Program-made: the position numbers and the translations under genes
Source of the DNA: Mycobacterium sp. Root135
Lineage (GTDB): Bacteria; Actinomycetota; Actinomycetes; Mycobacteriales; Mycobacteriaceae
DNA: 64,000 nucleotides
NCBI RefSeq assembly: GCF_001426545.1
Contig: NZ_LMEZ01000005.1
Span: forward strand, 249,137-313,136
Reading direction: 5' to 3'
In this document: piece by piece, positions 1-9,153 of the stretch
How the letters are laid out: every line of letters begins with the position of its first letter
Position numbering within the stretch: the first letter of the stretch is position 1
The notes under the pieces: model-generated
Seen by the model: the letters and a program-made list of their open reading frames with translations, nothing else
Told to the model about the DNA's origin: nothing
The model's database searches: none

Positions 1-1
1 C

Positions 2-745
2 GTGCAGCAGGCGTGGCTCAGACTGAACGCCACCGGCGAGACCATCGACAACCTCCCGGGCTGGCTGACCACGGTCACCTCGCGACTGTGCCTGGACCGG
101 CTGCGGGTACGGACGCCGGAGCCGACGGAGTCGATCGAGGTCACGGCAACCGAACCCGACCCCGCCGACGACGTGGTGCTCGCCGACACGGTCGGCATCG
201 CGCTGCAGGTGGTGCTCGACCGGCTCACCCCCGCCGAGCGGGTGGCGTTCGTGCTGCACGACAGCTTCGCCGTCGACTTCGAGGTCATCGCCTCGATGCT
301 CGACACGACTCCGGTCGCGGCGCGCAAGCTTGCCTCCCGGGCGCGCGCCAAGGTGCGCCCAGCGCCACCAGAGGACGCTCTGGCCGACTGGGAAATCGTG
401 GACGCCTTCATGGCCGCGGCACGCGAAGGCGACTTCGCCCGACTGCTGGAGCTGCTGGCTCCCGACGTGGTGGTGTCCGCCGACGCGGCCGCCAGCGCGC
501 TCGGCACCCCGACGCACATGCGGGGCTCCGACGAGGTGGCCACCTTCTTCAACGGCGCTGCGGCGGCGGCCTTTCCGGTGTTCGTCGACGGTCGCCCCGG
601 AGCGGCATGGATCAATCGCGGCGAGGTCAAGGTCGCCTTCGACTTCACCGTCGAGAACGGTCAGGTGCGGCGGCTTCGATTCCGTGCCGACGATGACGCG
701 CTGGCCGGCGTACGACGCCGCGAGGGCGCAACTGAGCGACGATGA
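2..745 (+). CDS. ECF sigma factor with SnoaL-like C-terminal domain (SigJ/ECF41-like), 5' truncated
   Basis: This is the 3' part of an extracytoplasmic-function sigma factor; the reading frame is open at the window edge, so the GTG at position 2 is probably internal. The first ~50 residues match the end of sigma region 2. Residues ~65-118 form the region 4 helix-turn-helix (LTPAERVAFVLHDSF, then a VIASMLDTTP turn). The remaining ~120 residues look like a SnoaL/NTF2-type domain beginning near VDAFMAAAREGDFARLLELL. That two-part architecture is characteristic of ECF41-type sigma factors, where the tail modulates sigma activity. The gene converges on the molybdopterin oxidoreductase pair. Its own regulon cannot be inferred because its promoter lies outside the window. 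Confidence 0.85.
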   Translation: MQQAWLRLNATGETIDNLPGWLTTVTSRLCLDRLRVRTPEPTESIEVTATEPDPADDVVLADTVGIALQVVLDRLTPAERVAFVLHDSFAVDFEVIASMLDTTPVAARKLASRARAKVRPAPPEDALADWEIVDAFMAAAREGDFARLLELLAPDVVVSADAAASALGTPTHMRGSDEVATFFNGAAAAAFPVFVDGRPGAAWINRGEVKVAFDFTVENGQVRRLRFRADDDALAGVRRREGATERR

Positions 746-764
746 TCACGCGTCGTCGTCGACG

Positions 765-3044
765 TCATGACGACCCCGGTCGGACGCGACACGGCACACC
801 GTTGACAACGTGCGTACTGCTGGGAACGTCCACGACGCCAACGGGATTGAGCACGTTGGCGTTGACACCGGGGTGCGCGTTGGCCACCGCAAGCATGGTT
901 CCGGGCCTCCCGTGTCCCCAGCCGTGGGGCAGGGAAACCACTCCGGGCATCATCTCGGCGCTTACCTGCACCACCACGTCCACCGACCCGGTATCGGTCT
1001 CCACCGTCGCCATCCCCGCGTCGGAAAGACCCGTTGCGCGTGCGTCGTCGGGGTGCACGAGCAACGTGCACCGTTCCCTGCCGCGCATGAGGGCAGGCAC
1101 GTTGTGCATCCAGGAGTTGTTAGATCGCAAGTGCCGTCTGCTGGTGAGCACGAGCGACGGCGATTCCCGATCCAAACGCGCTGCGAGCCTGGGAATGTCG
1201 TCGATGATCTGCGGATGAATCAACTCGATGCAACCCGACGGTGTCGTCACGACGTCGTCGAGGCGTCCCTCCTCCAAGTCGGCCAGGAACAGACCATTGG
1301 GATGCCGTTTGACCTCGGCGAGGGTCAGCCCGCCGGGTCGGGATCCCAAGTCGTCACCCCACGGCCCTAGCCGAATACCCAAGTCGACCAGGCGTTCCGG
1401 GCCCCTTCCCTCGAGACTGGCAAAGGCGGCCGCGGCGTCGCGGCCGGTCAGTGGGGTTCCCTCGGTGGCGCACGCAGTGGCGACCAGACCCTGTACGTAG
1501 AGGTCGTCCATGGCGTCGACGTCGACCTCGGGTACGGGCGTCCCCAGTGCGGCGCCTGCCAAACGCAGCAGCAGCTCCCACTCCCCCGGCCGATCCGGCC
1601 CGTCGTCGAACACCGGCTCAGACCATTTCACGCACGACGCGGTGGCGTACATCCAATAGAGATCATCGGAATGCGGCCGTTCCAGCGGTGAGAGGCCGGG
1701 CAGGATCACGTCGGCGTGCCGGGTCGTCTCGTTGAGCCAGTTGTCAACGCAGATCATGGCATCCAGTCGGGGAAGTGCCTCGTCCAACCGCCGCGACCCA
1801 GGCGCCGACACGACGGGATTGCCCGCTACGCAGATCAGCGCACGGATCTGTCCGTCGCCGGGCGTGTCGATCTCCTCGGCCAAGCAGCCGACCGGAAACT
1901 GACCGAGCACCTCCGGCGCTCCACTCACTCGGCTGAAGAAACGACCGAACTCCCACCGATCCGTCGTCTGGTCGGGTGGCTTCATGAACATCGCAGACCA
2001 CACGGCGGGCTTGGTGAAGAGCGCCCCTCCGAGGCGGTCAACCGAGCCCAGCGCGACGTTCAACACGAAGACGAGCCACGTCGCCAGTGTCCCAAACTCC
2101 TGTGTGCACAATCCAATCCGGCTGTACAGGACCGGTCGGTCGGCAGCTGCCAGTTCTGCGGCGAGGCGTCGGATGGCCCCCGCGTCGACGCCGGTGGCCG
2201 CGCTGACCCGCTCAGGACTGAAGGGCTCGGAAAGCGCGATGGCCTCCGCGAGTCCCAGCACCTTGCCCTTCAGGTGTGGTGCCTCGGATACCGCCCCGTC
2301 CTCGACAAGGGTCCGGAGCAGCGCGAACAACAGCAACGCGTCCGTGCCCGGACGGATCGGGACCCACGCCGACGCGCGCGCCGCCGTCTCGGTGCGTCGC
2401 GGATCTACCACGACGACCTTGCCTCCGCGGCGCCCAATGGCGGCCAAACTGCCAACCACGTCTGGAGAGGACAGCATCGAACCCTGGGAGACAGCCGGGT
2501 TCGCCCCCAGCACCATCAGATAGTCAGTCCGGCTCAAATCCGGTATCGGGGCGTTCCACATCCCGCCGAACAGCAGGGTACTGACCACGTTGAGCGGCCA
2601 CTGGTCGACCGTTCCTGGCGAATAGTAGGACGGCATTCCGGCGGCCCCGGCCATGCCGACGAGCGCGCCGATGTAGGTGGCGAGGCCGAGGTTGTGCGCC
2701 ACCGGGTTGCCGACGTAGACGGTCAGTGCGCGTGCCCCGTGTTCTGCGAGGACCGGGCGGAGGACACGCTCCACTTCCTCGTAGGCCTCTGGCCAGTCGA
2801 CCTCGCGGAACGTTCCGTCGGCCGTCCGCACCATGGGCTTTCGGAGGCGGTCCGGGTCGTCGTGCAGGTGACCGATCGTCGCGCCCTTCGGGCAGATGTG
2901 CCCGCGCGACCAGACGTCCTCGGCGTTTCCGCGGACGTCGACGGCGGTGCCGTCCTCGACCCGGATCCGAAGACCGCACATGGCCTCGCACAGGGGACAG
3001 GTCAGCGTGTGTTCGGAGGATCCGTCGGCATCAACGCTGGACAC
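765..3044 (-). CDS. Molybdopterin (bis-MGD) oxidoreductase, copy 2 of a tandem pair
   Basis: A 759-residue DMSO-reductase-superfamily enzyme. The N-terminal [4Fe-4S] ligands are visible as C16-x2-C19-x3-C23 with C51 in the HICPKG motif. A large molybdopterin-binding body follows (GANPAVSQGS, VVVVDPRRTET), and the C-terminal molydopterin dinucleotide-binding domain contains NNSWMHNVPALM. No Tat signal is apparent, so it is probably cytoplasmic. It lies 9 nt downstream of a paralogue of similar length on the same strand, so they are probably co-transcribed. No NarH-like ferredoxin subunit, chaperone or membrane anchor gene is adjacent. The substrate is unknown; family members include formate dehydrogenases, nitrate reductases and other oxotransferases. 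No selenocysteine signal was noticed. Confidence 0.85.
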   Translation of the reverse strand: MSSVDADGSSEHTLTCPLCEAMCGLRIRVEDGTAVDVRGNAEDVWSRGHICPKGATIGHLHDDPDRLRKPMVRTADGTFREVDWPEAYEEVERVLRPVLAEHGARALTVYVGNPVAHNLGLATYIGALVGMAGAAGMPSYYSPGTVDQWPLNVVSTLLFGGMWNAPIPDLSRTDYLMVLGANPAVSQGSMLSSPDVVGSLAAIGRRGGKVVVVDPRRTETAARASAWVPIRPGTDALLLFALLRTLVEDGAVSEAPHLKGKVLGLAEAIALSEPFSPERVSAATGVDAGAIRRLAAELAAADRPVLYSRIGLCTQEFGTLATWLVFVLNVALGSVDRLGGALFTKPAVWSAMFMKPPDQTTDRWEFGRFFSRVSGAPEVLGQFPVGCLAEEIDTPGDGQIRALICVAGNPVVSAPGSRRLDEALPRLDAMICVDNWLNETTRHADVILPGLSPLERPHSDDLYWMYATASCVKWSEPVFDDGPDRPGEWELLLRLAGAALGTPVPEVDVDAMDDLYVQGLVATACATEGTPLTGRDAAAAFASLEGRGPERLVDLGIRLGPWGDDLGSRPGGLTLAEVKRHPNGLFLADLEEGRLDDVVTTPSGCIELIHPQIIDDIPRLAARLDRESPSLVLTSRRHLRSNNSWMHNVPALMRGRERCTLLVHPDDARATGLSDAGMATVETDTGSVDVVVQVSAEMMPGVVSLPHGWGHGRPGTMLAVANAHPGVNANVLNPVGVVDVPSSTHVVNGVPCRVRPGSS

Positions 3045-3053
3045 GTGTCCAGG

Positions 3054-5309
3054 CTAGCCGTGAAGCGCTGGCGCCGAGGCTGATTCGTCAATCTTCTCCA
3101 GCCGCACCGCGACGCCGTTCAGCACCGACATACCCGCCAGCCGTTCGAGATCCTCGCTGCGGCTCGACGTCAGGTCGTTGACGTTCGCACCCCCGGCGGC
3201 GTTGGCGCGCAACCATCCCCCGTCGTGACCCCAACCGTGCGGAACGGCGACGGTGCCAGGGCCCACCTCGTCGGTGACGCGGACCTCGGTGTCGATGGTT
3301 CCCGACGGCGACACGATGCGGACCCTGCCTCCGTCGACGAGTCCGGCGTCGGCAGCGTCCGTCGGGTTGATCCTGGCTCGGTGGCGCCGCGGCGTCGCGC
3401 CTCTCATCAGGGTCTCGCTGTTGTGCATCCACGAGTTGTGCGACCGGAGTTCGCGCAGCCCGATCATCAGCAGCGGGAAGGCCGCATCGTCGGGATGTCG
3501 ATCGCCGAGGCGAGCGATCTCGGCGAGAATCTCGTTGGGTGCCAAATGCACTCGCTTGTCCGGATGCTGGACTATCTCGCCCAAAATCCCGGTGGGTGCA
3601 TGTTCGGCGAGCACCACACCATGCGGCCGGGCGCGCAACCGCCGTGCGTTGAGCCCTCCGCGGCGCAACCCGAACCGATCACCATAGGGGCCGAGACGCA
3701 GGAGCATTTCGAAGATGGCGCGGGGTGTCAGACGCGCCGGCGAGACGCGTTCGAGGAACACGAAGATCGAGTTGAACCGGCCCAGCGGCCCTTGCGCCAG
3801 CAGCGACATGCCCATCAAGCGGGCGACGTGGTCGTAGACCCGCCATTCCTCGCGCGCCTGACCATAGGGTGCGACGACCGCTTCGGTCGACTGCATGTAG
3901 ACCGTCGGTGACGCCGCGGCGAAACCCCATTGCAAGTCCCGTCTTTCGAGGAACGTCGTCGCCGGGAGGACGTAGTCCGCGTGCCGATTCGTCTCGTTGA
4001 CGTAGAGGTCCATGGAGACGAAGAGGTCCAACGTCGGCAGCGCGTCAGCCAGTGCCTTGCCGTTGGGAACCGACAGGACGGGGTTGCCCGCCGTGCTGAT
4101 CAGGGCCCGGATCTGACCGAGCCCCGCCGTGGTCATTTCCTCGGCCATGATCGCCGCGGGAAAGGTGCCCATGACGTCGGGATGACCGCCGACGCGGGAG
4201 CGGACCTGGTCGTAGCTCAGGGCCCCCGCACGTTCGCCGAACTCCTCGAGCGGGACGACGCCTCGGCCGAAAAGGGTCCCACCGGCGCGGTCGAGGTTTC
4301 CGGTGACCACCGACAGCGCGTCGAGCAGGAAACAGACCAGGGTGGCGTGTCGCCCCAAGCACGCGCCGGTGCGGCCATACGCGGCAGCCGACGGCGCCGA
4401 GGCGAAGTCCCGCGCCAGGCCGCGGACGACGCCGGCAGCCACACCCGTCCGTTCAACCGTGCGCTCCGGTGGGAATCCTGCTGCCGCAGCGCGCAACTGG
4501 GTCACTCCGGTCGTCTGCCGTGCGATCGCGACGTCGTCGGTCAAGCGCTCCTCGAAGAGGACGTTCAACATCGACAGCAGCAGCCAGGCGTCGGCGTCTG
4601 GCCGCACGGCGACGTGCTCGTAGCTACGCGCGGTCTCGGTGCGTCGGGGGTCGACCACCACCACCCGTCCGCCGCGCGTGACGATGCCCGCGAGGTCGTC
4701 CTTGATGCGCGGACTTCGCAACGCGCTGGCGTGCGAGACGAGTGGATTGGCCCCCAGCATCAGCAGGAAGTCGGTCCGGGGCAGGTCGGGGAAGGGCAGC
4801 TGGCTGATGGCGCCGTAGAGCAACCTGCTCGCGACGAACCGGCTGTTGATGTCTTGGGAGCCAGGCGAATACTGGTGTGGCGAGTTCAGCCGCTTCATGA
4901 ACAACCCGTGCCACAGACTGGTCGCATACCCGAACGCCGCGGGGTTGCCGAGGTAGTGGGCGACGGCGCCGCCGCCGTGTTGATCCACGATGCGACGAAG
5001 CCGCGCAGAGATGTCGGCCAGCGCGGTGTCCCAATCGACTTCGTCGAACCCTCCGTCCGGGCGCCGGCGTAGCGGGGTCAGCACTCGGTCGGGGTCGTTC
5101 TGGACGTCGACCATGGCGATGCCCTTGGGGCAGACGCGACCGCGCGACAACGGGTTGTCGTCGTCGGGCCGCAACTTCACCAGCCGCCCGTCCTCCACGG
5201 TGGCGATGACGCCACACAGGGCCTCACAGATCCGGCAGTACGTCACGTGCTGTTCGGCCGTCGTCGACGAATCCCCTGTTGCCACCCACTGAAGGTAAGG
5301 CTTCGGCAC
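3054..5309 (-). CDS. Molybdopterin (bis-MGD) oxidoreductase, copy 1 of a tandem pair
   Basis: A 751-residue paralogue of the gene just downstream. The [4Fe-4S] ligands are C25-x2-C28-x3-C32 and C60 (RVCPKG). The molybdopterin body has GANPLVSHAS and VVVVDPRRTETAR, and the C-terminal dinucleotide-binding domain contains HNSWMHNSETLMRG. The start used is GTG at 5309; a second in-frame GTG eight codons later is possible. The two proteins share the same order of motifs, suggesting tandem duplication followed by divergence. The next gene upstream on this strand is a LysR regulator, which could be read into this pair, although LysR genes more often control the divergent neighbour. Electron partner and substrate are not evident from the sequence. 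Confidence 0.85.
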   Translation of the reverse strand: MPKPYLQWVATGDSSTTAEQHVTYCRICEALCGVIATVEDGRLVKLRPDDDNPLSRGRVCPKGIAMVDVQNDPDRVLTPLRRRPDGGFDEVDWDTALADISARLRRIVDQHGGGAVAHYLGNPAAFGYATSLWHGLFMKRLNSPHQYSPGSQDINSRFVASRLLYGAISQLPFPDLPRTDFLLMLGANPLVSHASALRSPRIKDDLAGIVTRGGRVVVVDPRRTETARSYEHVAVRPDADAWLLLSMLNVLFEERLTDDVAIARQTTGVTQLRAAAAGFPPERTVERTGVAAGVVRGLARDFASAPSAAAYGRTGACLGRHATLVCFLLDALSVVTGNLDRAGGTLFGRGVVPLEEFGERAGALSYDQVRSRVGGHPDVMGTFPAAIMAEEMTTAGLGQIRALISTAGNPVLSVPNGKALADALPTLDLFVSMDLYVNETNRHADYVLPATTFLERRDLQWGFAAASPTVYMQSTEAVVAPYGQAREEWRVYDHVARLMGMSLLAQGPLGRFNSIFVFLERVSPARLTPRAIFEMLLRLGPYGDRFGLRRGGLNARRLRARPHGVVLAEHAPTGILGEIVQHPDKRVHLAPNEILAEIARLGDRHPDDAAFPLLMIGLRELRSHNSWMHNSETLMRGATPRRHRARINPTDAADAGLVDGGRVRIVSPSGTIDTEVRVTDEVGPGTVAVPHGWGHDGGWLRANAAGGANVNDLTSSRSEDLERLAGMSVLNGVAVRLEKIDESASAPALHG

Positions 5310-5355
5310 CGTCGCCGAGAGGGAATGCGATGGAGCTAGGCGGGCAAGAATCCCC

Positions 5356-6273
5356 TCACCGCTCGTCGAAGCCTTCCTCCAGACGGCGGGCCGCCGCTGC
5401 GCTCACGGCGATCGCCTCATGCGCCGCGGGGCTGAGCCGTCGCTCGGCGAGATGGGCAATGAGGATGCGCCGTTGCGGCGGACGCGTCGCCAGCTTGATC
5501 GTGCGCACGTCGGGTCGCGGATTCAGCACTGCCAAACGTGGCGCGATCGCCACCCCGAGTTCGACGGCGACCATGGCCTGCACCTCGCCGTAGTCGTGGG
5601 CGAACACGCTGGTACGCGGCGCGAATCCGCCCTGCTGACAAAGTTTTTCGAGTGTTTGGGCCACCGGATGATCGTCGGCGCGCACCACCCACGCCTCGTC
5701 TCGCAGTTCGCCGATGCTGATCGAGTCCCGGTCGGCGAGGCGGTGATGCTCGGAGACCAGCAGCATCGTCGGGTCGTTCATCAGGTGGTGGTAGGTCAAC
5801 GTCGGATCGTCGATCCTGTTCCACTCGTAGTCCCACAGCAGCGACAACTCGGTTTCCCGTCGGCGCAACGCGTCGACCAACCGGGAGAACCGGCCGCTCA
5901 GCACGGTCAGGTCCACCCCGGGATGCCGCGTCTTGAACTCCTTGATGACCAGCGGCAGCAGCGAGGAGCCAGCCGTCGGGAACGTGCCGATGGCAAGCAC
6001 GCCGGCACGCAAGCCCCGAATTTCCGCGAGTTCGGCGTCCGCGGCCTGCAATTCGACCAGGATGCGCTCGGCGTGGCGCACCACGGCCCGGCCCGCCTCG
6101 GTCAGCACCACACCCCTGGCGTGCCGCTCGAGCAACGGCTGAGCGGCTTCCTTCTCCAGCTTCGCGATCTGCTGCGATATCGCCGACGTCGTGTAGCCCA
6201 GGGCTTCGGCCGCGGCGGTGATGGAGCCGTGGGCGGCGACCTCCCGCAGAGTGAACATGCGGTTGGTGTCCAT
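5356..6273 (-). CDS. LysR-family transcriptional regulator
   Basis: A LysR-type regulator of 305 residues when started at the ATG at 6273, which has a GAGGA ribosome-binding site about 8 nt upstream; a longer reading frame begins at 6300. The N-terminal winged helix contains TLREVAAHGSITAAAEALGY and TSAISQQIAKLE. The remainder is the periplasmic-binding-protein-like effector domain (IGTFPTAGSSLLPLV). It is divergent from the MatC-type carrier and PrpF-like isomerase genes, the usual arrangement for a LysR regulator and its target, so it probably senses a di- or tricarboxylate. The ~195-bp shared promoter region is AT-richer than its surroundings. Confidence 0.88.
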   Translation of the reverse strand: MDTNRMFTLREVAAHGSITAAAEALGYTTSAISQQIAKLEKEAAQPLLERHARGVVLTEAGRAVVRHAERILVELQAADAELAEIRGLRAGVLAIGTFPTAGSSLLPLVIKEFKTRHPGVDLTVLSGRFSRLVDALRRRETELSLLWDYEWNRIDDPTLTYHHLMNDPTMLLVSEHHRLADRDSISIGELRDEAWVVRADDHPVAQTLEKLCQQGGFAPRTSVFAHDYGEVQAMVAVELGVAIAPRLAVLNPRPDVRTIKLATRPPQRRILIAHLAERRLSPAAHEAIAVSAAAARRLEEGFDER

Positions 6274-6292
6274 ACGACCGTCCTCGCCAGCG

Positions 6293-6307
6293 TTAAGCAA
6301 AAGTTAA
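6293..6307. promoter_or_regulatory. Candidate LysR box (T-N11-A) in the lysR/matC divergent promoter
   Basis: The sequence TTAAGCAAAAGTTAA contains a T-N11-A core within an imperfect TTAA-N7-TTAA dyad, 20 nt upstream of the LysR start codon. This position suits autorepression with activation of the divergent carrier gene. It is a weak, AT-rich motif, so the call is tentative. Confidence 0.3.
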
Positions 6308-6468
6308 TTGCACTGTATCAACTCGACATTGTCGTTAAGTCCGGTCATTCCTACTGTGATCTAGGTAATCATCAATACAGCGTGTGACACCGAGCACGAC
6401 GCCGTTTTCGCCTGGCGACACGGCCGCTCGCCTGGATGCGCCACCGTCTCGGGAACTGAGAGCACATC

Positions 6469-7839
6469 ATGACCTCTGTCGAAGTACTACCCCTGATAGC
6501 GCTGGTGGCGATGTTCGTCATCGCCACCTTCTTCCCGATCAACATCGGGATCCTCGGCTTCATCGGCGCGTTCGGCGTCGGCGCCTTCATGCTCGGATAC
6601 GACGACAAGGAAATCCTTGCCGCGTTCCCCAGCTCGATCGTGCTGACGATCATCGGCGTCACCTACTTCTTCGGCATGGCCAAGAAGAACGGCACGATCG
6701 ACCTGATGGTCAACGCCTGCATCCGAGCAGTCCGCGGCCGCGTGACGGTAGTGCCGTGGGTGTTCTTCTTCTGCGCCTCCGTGCTGACCGCACTGGGAAC
6801 GTTCAGCCCCGCCGCGGTCGCCCTCATCTCCCCGGCCGCCATGTCGTTCGCCGCGCGGACCAAGATGAGTCCGCTGGTCATGGGCATCATGACGATCAAC
6901 GGCGCGCACGCCGGTGCGTTCTCCCCCATCTCGGTGTCCGGCGTGCTGGTGTGCGACATCGTCGAGTCCAGCGGCCTCAGCATCAACCCCTGGACCCTGT
7001 TCTTCGCCAGCTACGGCATCAACCTGCTGCTGTCGATCCTCACGGTCGTCGGCTACGCCACCCTGGCCCGCACCCGCCACCTCGAGTTCAGCGCCACCGG
7101 CTCGGCCGTCGCCGACGAACCCGTCGAGACCGGCGGCGTGGGTTCCTCACCCGTCCGTCACACACCCACAGGTGGCGGCACCGGCCTGCTCACCCGTCCG
7201 GTCCAGACCGACGTCCTCCTCGACGCCGCGCCCACACCGGTGACCCGCGTGCAGAAGCTCACCCTGGCCCTCATCGGCATCGTCCTGGTGCTGGTCCTGG
7301 TCTTCCACCTGCCGATCAGCTTCATCGCGATCGCCGCCGGAGCGGTCCTGGCGTTCACCGACCTGTCCAAGCAGAACGAAGCCATCGCCGGCATCAGCTG
7401 GTCGACGGTGCTGCTCGTCGCCGGCATGGTCACCTACATCTCCGTACTTCAAGAGATTGGCACCATCGACCACCTCGCCACCATGGCGATCACGATCGGC
7501 GCACCGCTCCTGGTGGCCGCCGTTCTCTGCTACGTCATCGGCGTGACCTCGGCGTTCGCCTCCTCCACCGCACTGCTGGCCGCCATCATCCCGATGGCCC
7601 TGCCACTGCTGCACACCGGCGCGCTGCCGATAGTTGGAGTCGTTGCCGCACTGGCCATCTCGGCCACCGTCGTCGACGTCTCCCCCTTCTCGACCAACGG
7701 CGCACTGGTGCTGGCCAACGCCCAGGGCATCGCCCGGCCGCGGTTCTACCGCCAGCTGCTGGTCAACGCCGGCATCGTGGTCGCGATTGCGCCCGCCCTG
7801 TGCTGGCTGATCCTGGTCGTCGTCCCCACGGTGCTCTGA
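6469..7839 (+). CDS. MatC-type dicarboxylate/carboxylate carrier (SLC13/ion-transporter superfamily)
   Basis: A 456-residue integral membrane protein with roughly ten to twelve hydrophobic segments, starting with an N-terminal block typical of MatC (ALVAMFVIATFFPINIGILG). A hydrophilic linker near residues 205-255 splits the transporter into two halves. Each half contains a conserved small-residue motif (NGAHAGAFSPISVSG and DVSPFSTNGALV), as in inverted-repeat carboxylate transporters. The family moves malonate and related di- or tricarboxylates across the cytoplasmic membrane. The downstream PrpF-like isomerase and divergent LysR suggest uptake and isomerisation of an unsaturated carboxylate such as an aconitate or itaconate derivative; that substrate is inference. 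Confidence 0.82.
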   Translation: MTSVEVLPLIALVAMFVIATFFPINIGILGFIGAFGVGAFMLGYDDKEILAAFPSSIVLTIIGVTYFFGMAKKNGTIDLMVNACIRAVRGRVTVVPWVFFFCASVLTALGTFSPAAVALISPAAMSFAARTKMSPLVMGIMTINGAHAGAFSPISVSGVLVCDIVESSGLSINPWTLFFASYGINLLLSILTVVGYATLARTRHLEFSATGSAVADEPVETGGVGSSPVRHTPTGGGTGLLTRPVQTDVLLDAAPTPVTRVQKLTLALIGIVLVLVLVFHLPISFIAIAAGAVLAFTDLSKQNEAIAGISWSTVLLVAGMVTYISVLQEIGTIDHLATMAITIGAPLLVAAVLCYVIGVTSAFASSTALLAAIIPMALPLLHTGALPIVGVVAALAISATVVDVSPFSTNGALVLANAQGIARPRFYRQLLVNAGIVVAIAPALCWLILVVVPTVL

Positions 7840-7845
7840 CCGTCA

Positions 7846-7874
7846 ACGGGGCTTAAGCGACGCTTAAGCCCCGT
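7846..7874 (+). terminator. Perfect hairpin between the carrier and isomerase genes
   Basis: Arms ACGGGGCTTAAGC and GCTTAAGCCCCGT (13 bp, perfect) enclose a GAC loop just 6 nt after the carrier stop codon. There is no U-tract, which matches the U-poor hairpins common in mycobacteria. It may attenuate or end transcription before the isomerase gene, or act as a stabilising 3' end. Confidence 0.6.
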
Positions 7875-7960
7875 CACCAATCTCTCGATTGTCCTTCACC
7901 CGTATCACGGCCACAGTGGAATCACGTCCCCATCCGCCGTGCAGAAAGGTAAGACCTGAC

Positions 7961-9085
7961 ATGCTCACACTTCGCGCAACCTGGATGCGGGGCGGCACCA
8001 GCAAGTGCTGGCTGTTCAACGCCGTCGACGTCGACCCGCTCGTCACGCAGGCCGGGGGCGTCGACGCCCTGCTCATCTCGGCATTCGGCTCGGGAGATCC
8101 CCGCCAGCTCGACGGCGTCGGTGGCGGCAGTTCGACCACCTCGAAGGCCGCCATCGTGCGACGCTCGGCCGCCTCGGGGATCGACGTCGACTACCTCTTC
8201 GCCCAGGTCGCGATCGGCGACCGCCGCGTGGAGTGGGGCAGCAACTGCGGCAACTGCGCCACTGCCATCGGCCTCTACGCCTTGCAGTCCGGGCTGGTCG
8301 CCGTCGACTACGCCGTGACCACGGTGCGCATGCGCAACCAGAACACCGGCGCCGTCCTCACCGCCGAGATCGCGACACCGGGCGGCGCCATCCCCACCGA
8401 GGGCAATGCCCCGGTCCCCGGCACCAACGCCCTCGGGGTACCCGTCGGCCTGAGCTTCACGGGGCTGTCCACCGGCACGCTCTTGCCGACGGGCAACGCC
8501 GTCGACCACGTCACCGCGGCAGGTCAGTCCCACGCGGCCACCATGGTCATCGCCGGCGCCCCCGCCGCACTGTTCGACGCGGCCGACCTCGGGCTCACCG
8601 GAGCGGAGGACAACGGTGTCATCGCCGAGCACCTTCCGCTCCTGGTGACCCTGCGGCAGGAGTCCTCACTGCGGATGGGATTGTCCAAGCCTGGCGACCC
8701 CCTCAGCCACGCCATCCCCAAGGTGGGCATCGTCGGCGCGCCGCGCGACTATCGCACCACCGCCGGGGACATCGTCGACGGCGACGATTACGACGTCTCC
8801 GTGCGAATGCTGTCCATGCTCGCCCCGCATCCGGCCATTGGGCTGACCTCAGCGGTCGCCGTGGCCGCAGCATCGACGATTACCGACGGCGTCGTCGCCC
8901 GTGCGCTTCGCGGGTCGACGTCGAGCCTGCTGCGACTGGGAACACCGGCTGGCGTCCTGCACGTGGACCTGAGCCGCGCGGCCGACGGCACGCTCCAATC
9001 GGCCACCCTGCACCGCGCGGCCCGAAGGATCGCCATCGCCGAATTGTTCGTCACCGCACCGGCATTGGTCGTTACCGGAGCCTGA
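7961..9085 (+). CDS. PrpF-family isomerase (2-methylaconitate/oxalomesaconate-type tautomerase)
   Basis: A 374-residue PrpF-fold protein of the diaminopimelate-epimerase-like superfamily. The start is the ATG at 7961, preceded by GAAAGG; upstream in-frame codons lack such a site. The N-terminus has the family signature ATWMRGGTSKCW, followed by GSGDPRQLDGVGGGSSTTSK and WGSNCGNCATAIG with its conserved Cys and Asn. Members isomerise C=C bonds in aconitate-type acids. It follows the carrier gene in the same direction but beyond a strong hairpin, so the two may be unequally expressed. The actual substrate is not determined by the sequence. Confidence 0.85.
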   Translation: MLTLRATWMRGGTSKCWLFNAVDVDPLVTQAGGVDALLISAFGSGDPRQLDGVGGGSSTTSKAAIVRRSAASGIDVDYLFAQVAIGDRRVEWGSNCGNCATAIGLYALQSGLVAVDYAVTTVRMRNQNTGAVLTAEIATPGGAIPTEGNAPVPGTNALGVPVGLSFTGLSTGTLLPTGNAVDHVTAAGQSHAATMVIAGAPAALFDAADLGLTGAEDNGVIAEHLPLLVTLRQESSLRMGLSKPGDPLSHAIPKVGIVGAPRDYRTTAGDIVDGDDYDVSVRMLSMLAPHPAIGLTSAVAVAAASTITDGVVARALRGSTSSLLRLGTPAGVLHVDLSRAADGTLQSATLHRAARRIAIAELFVTAPALVVTGA

Positions 9086-9153
9086 CGGGGCTCACAGAAG
9101 TTCGCGTCGGCATCTCGACAACAGAGCACCAGTCGGTAGAGTCGGGAATTACC

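Noticed and set aside
1716..3083. Long plus-strand open frame antisense to the first molybdopterin oxidoreductase
   Set aside because: It mirrors the codon bias of the opposite gene, has no recognisable domain, and the minus-strand gene has complete Fe-S and molybdopterin motifs.
8005..9153. Long upstream extension of the DUF4174 gene
   Set aside because: It runs through the PrpF-like gene in a shadow frame and is Arg-rich; a signal peptide starts at the ATG at 9154.
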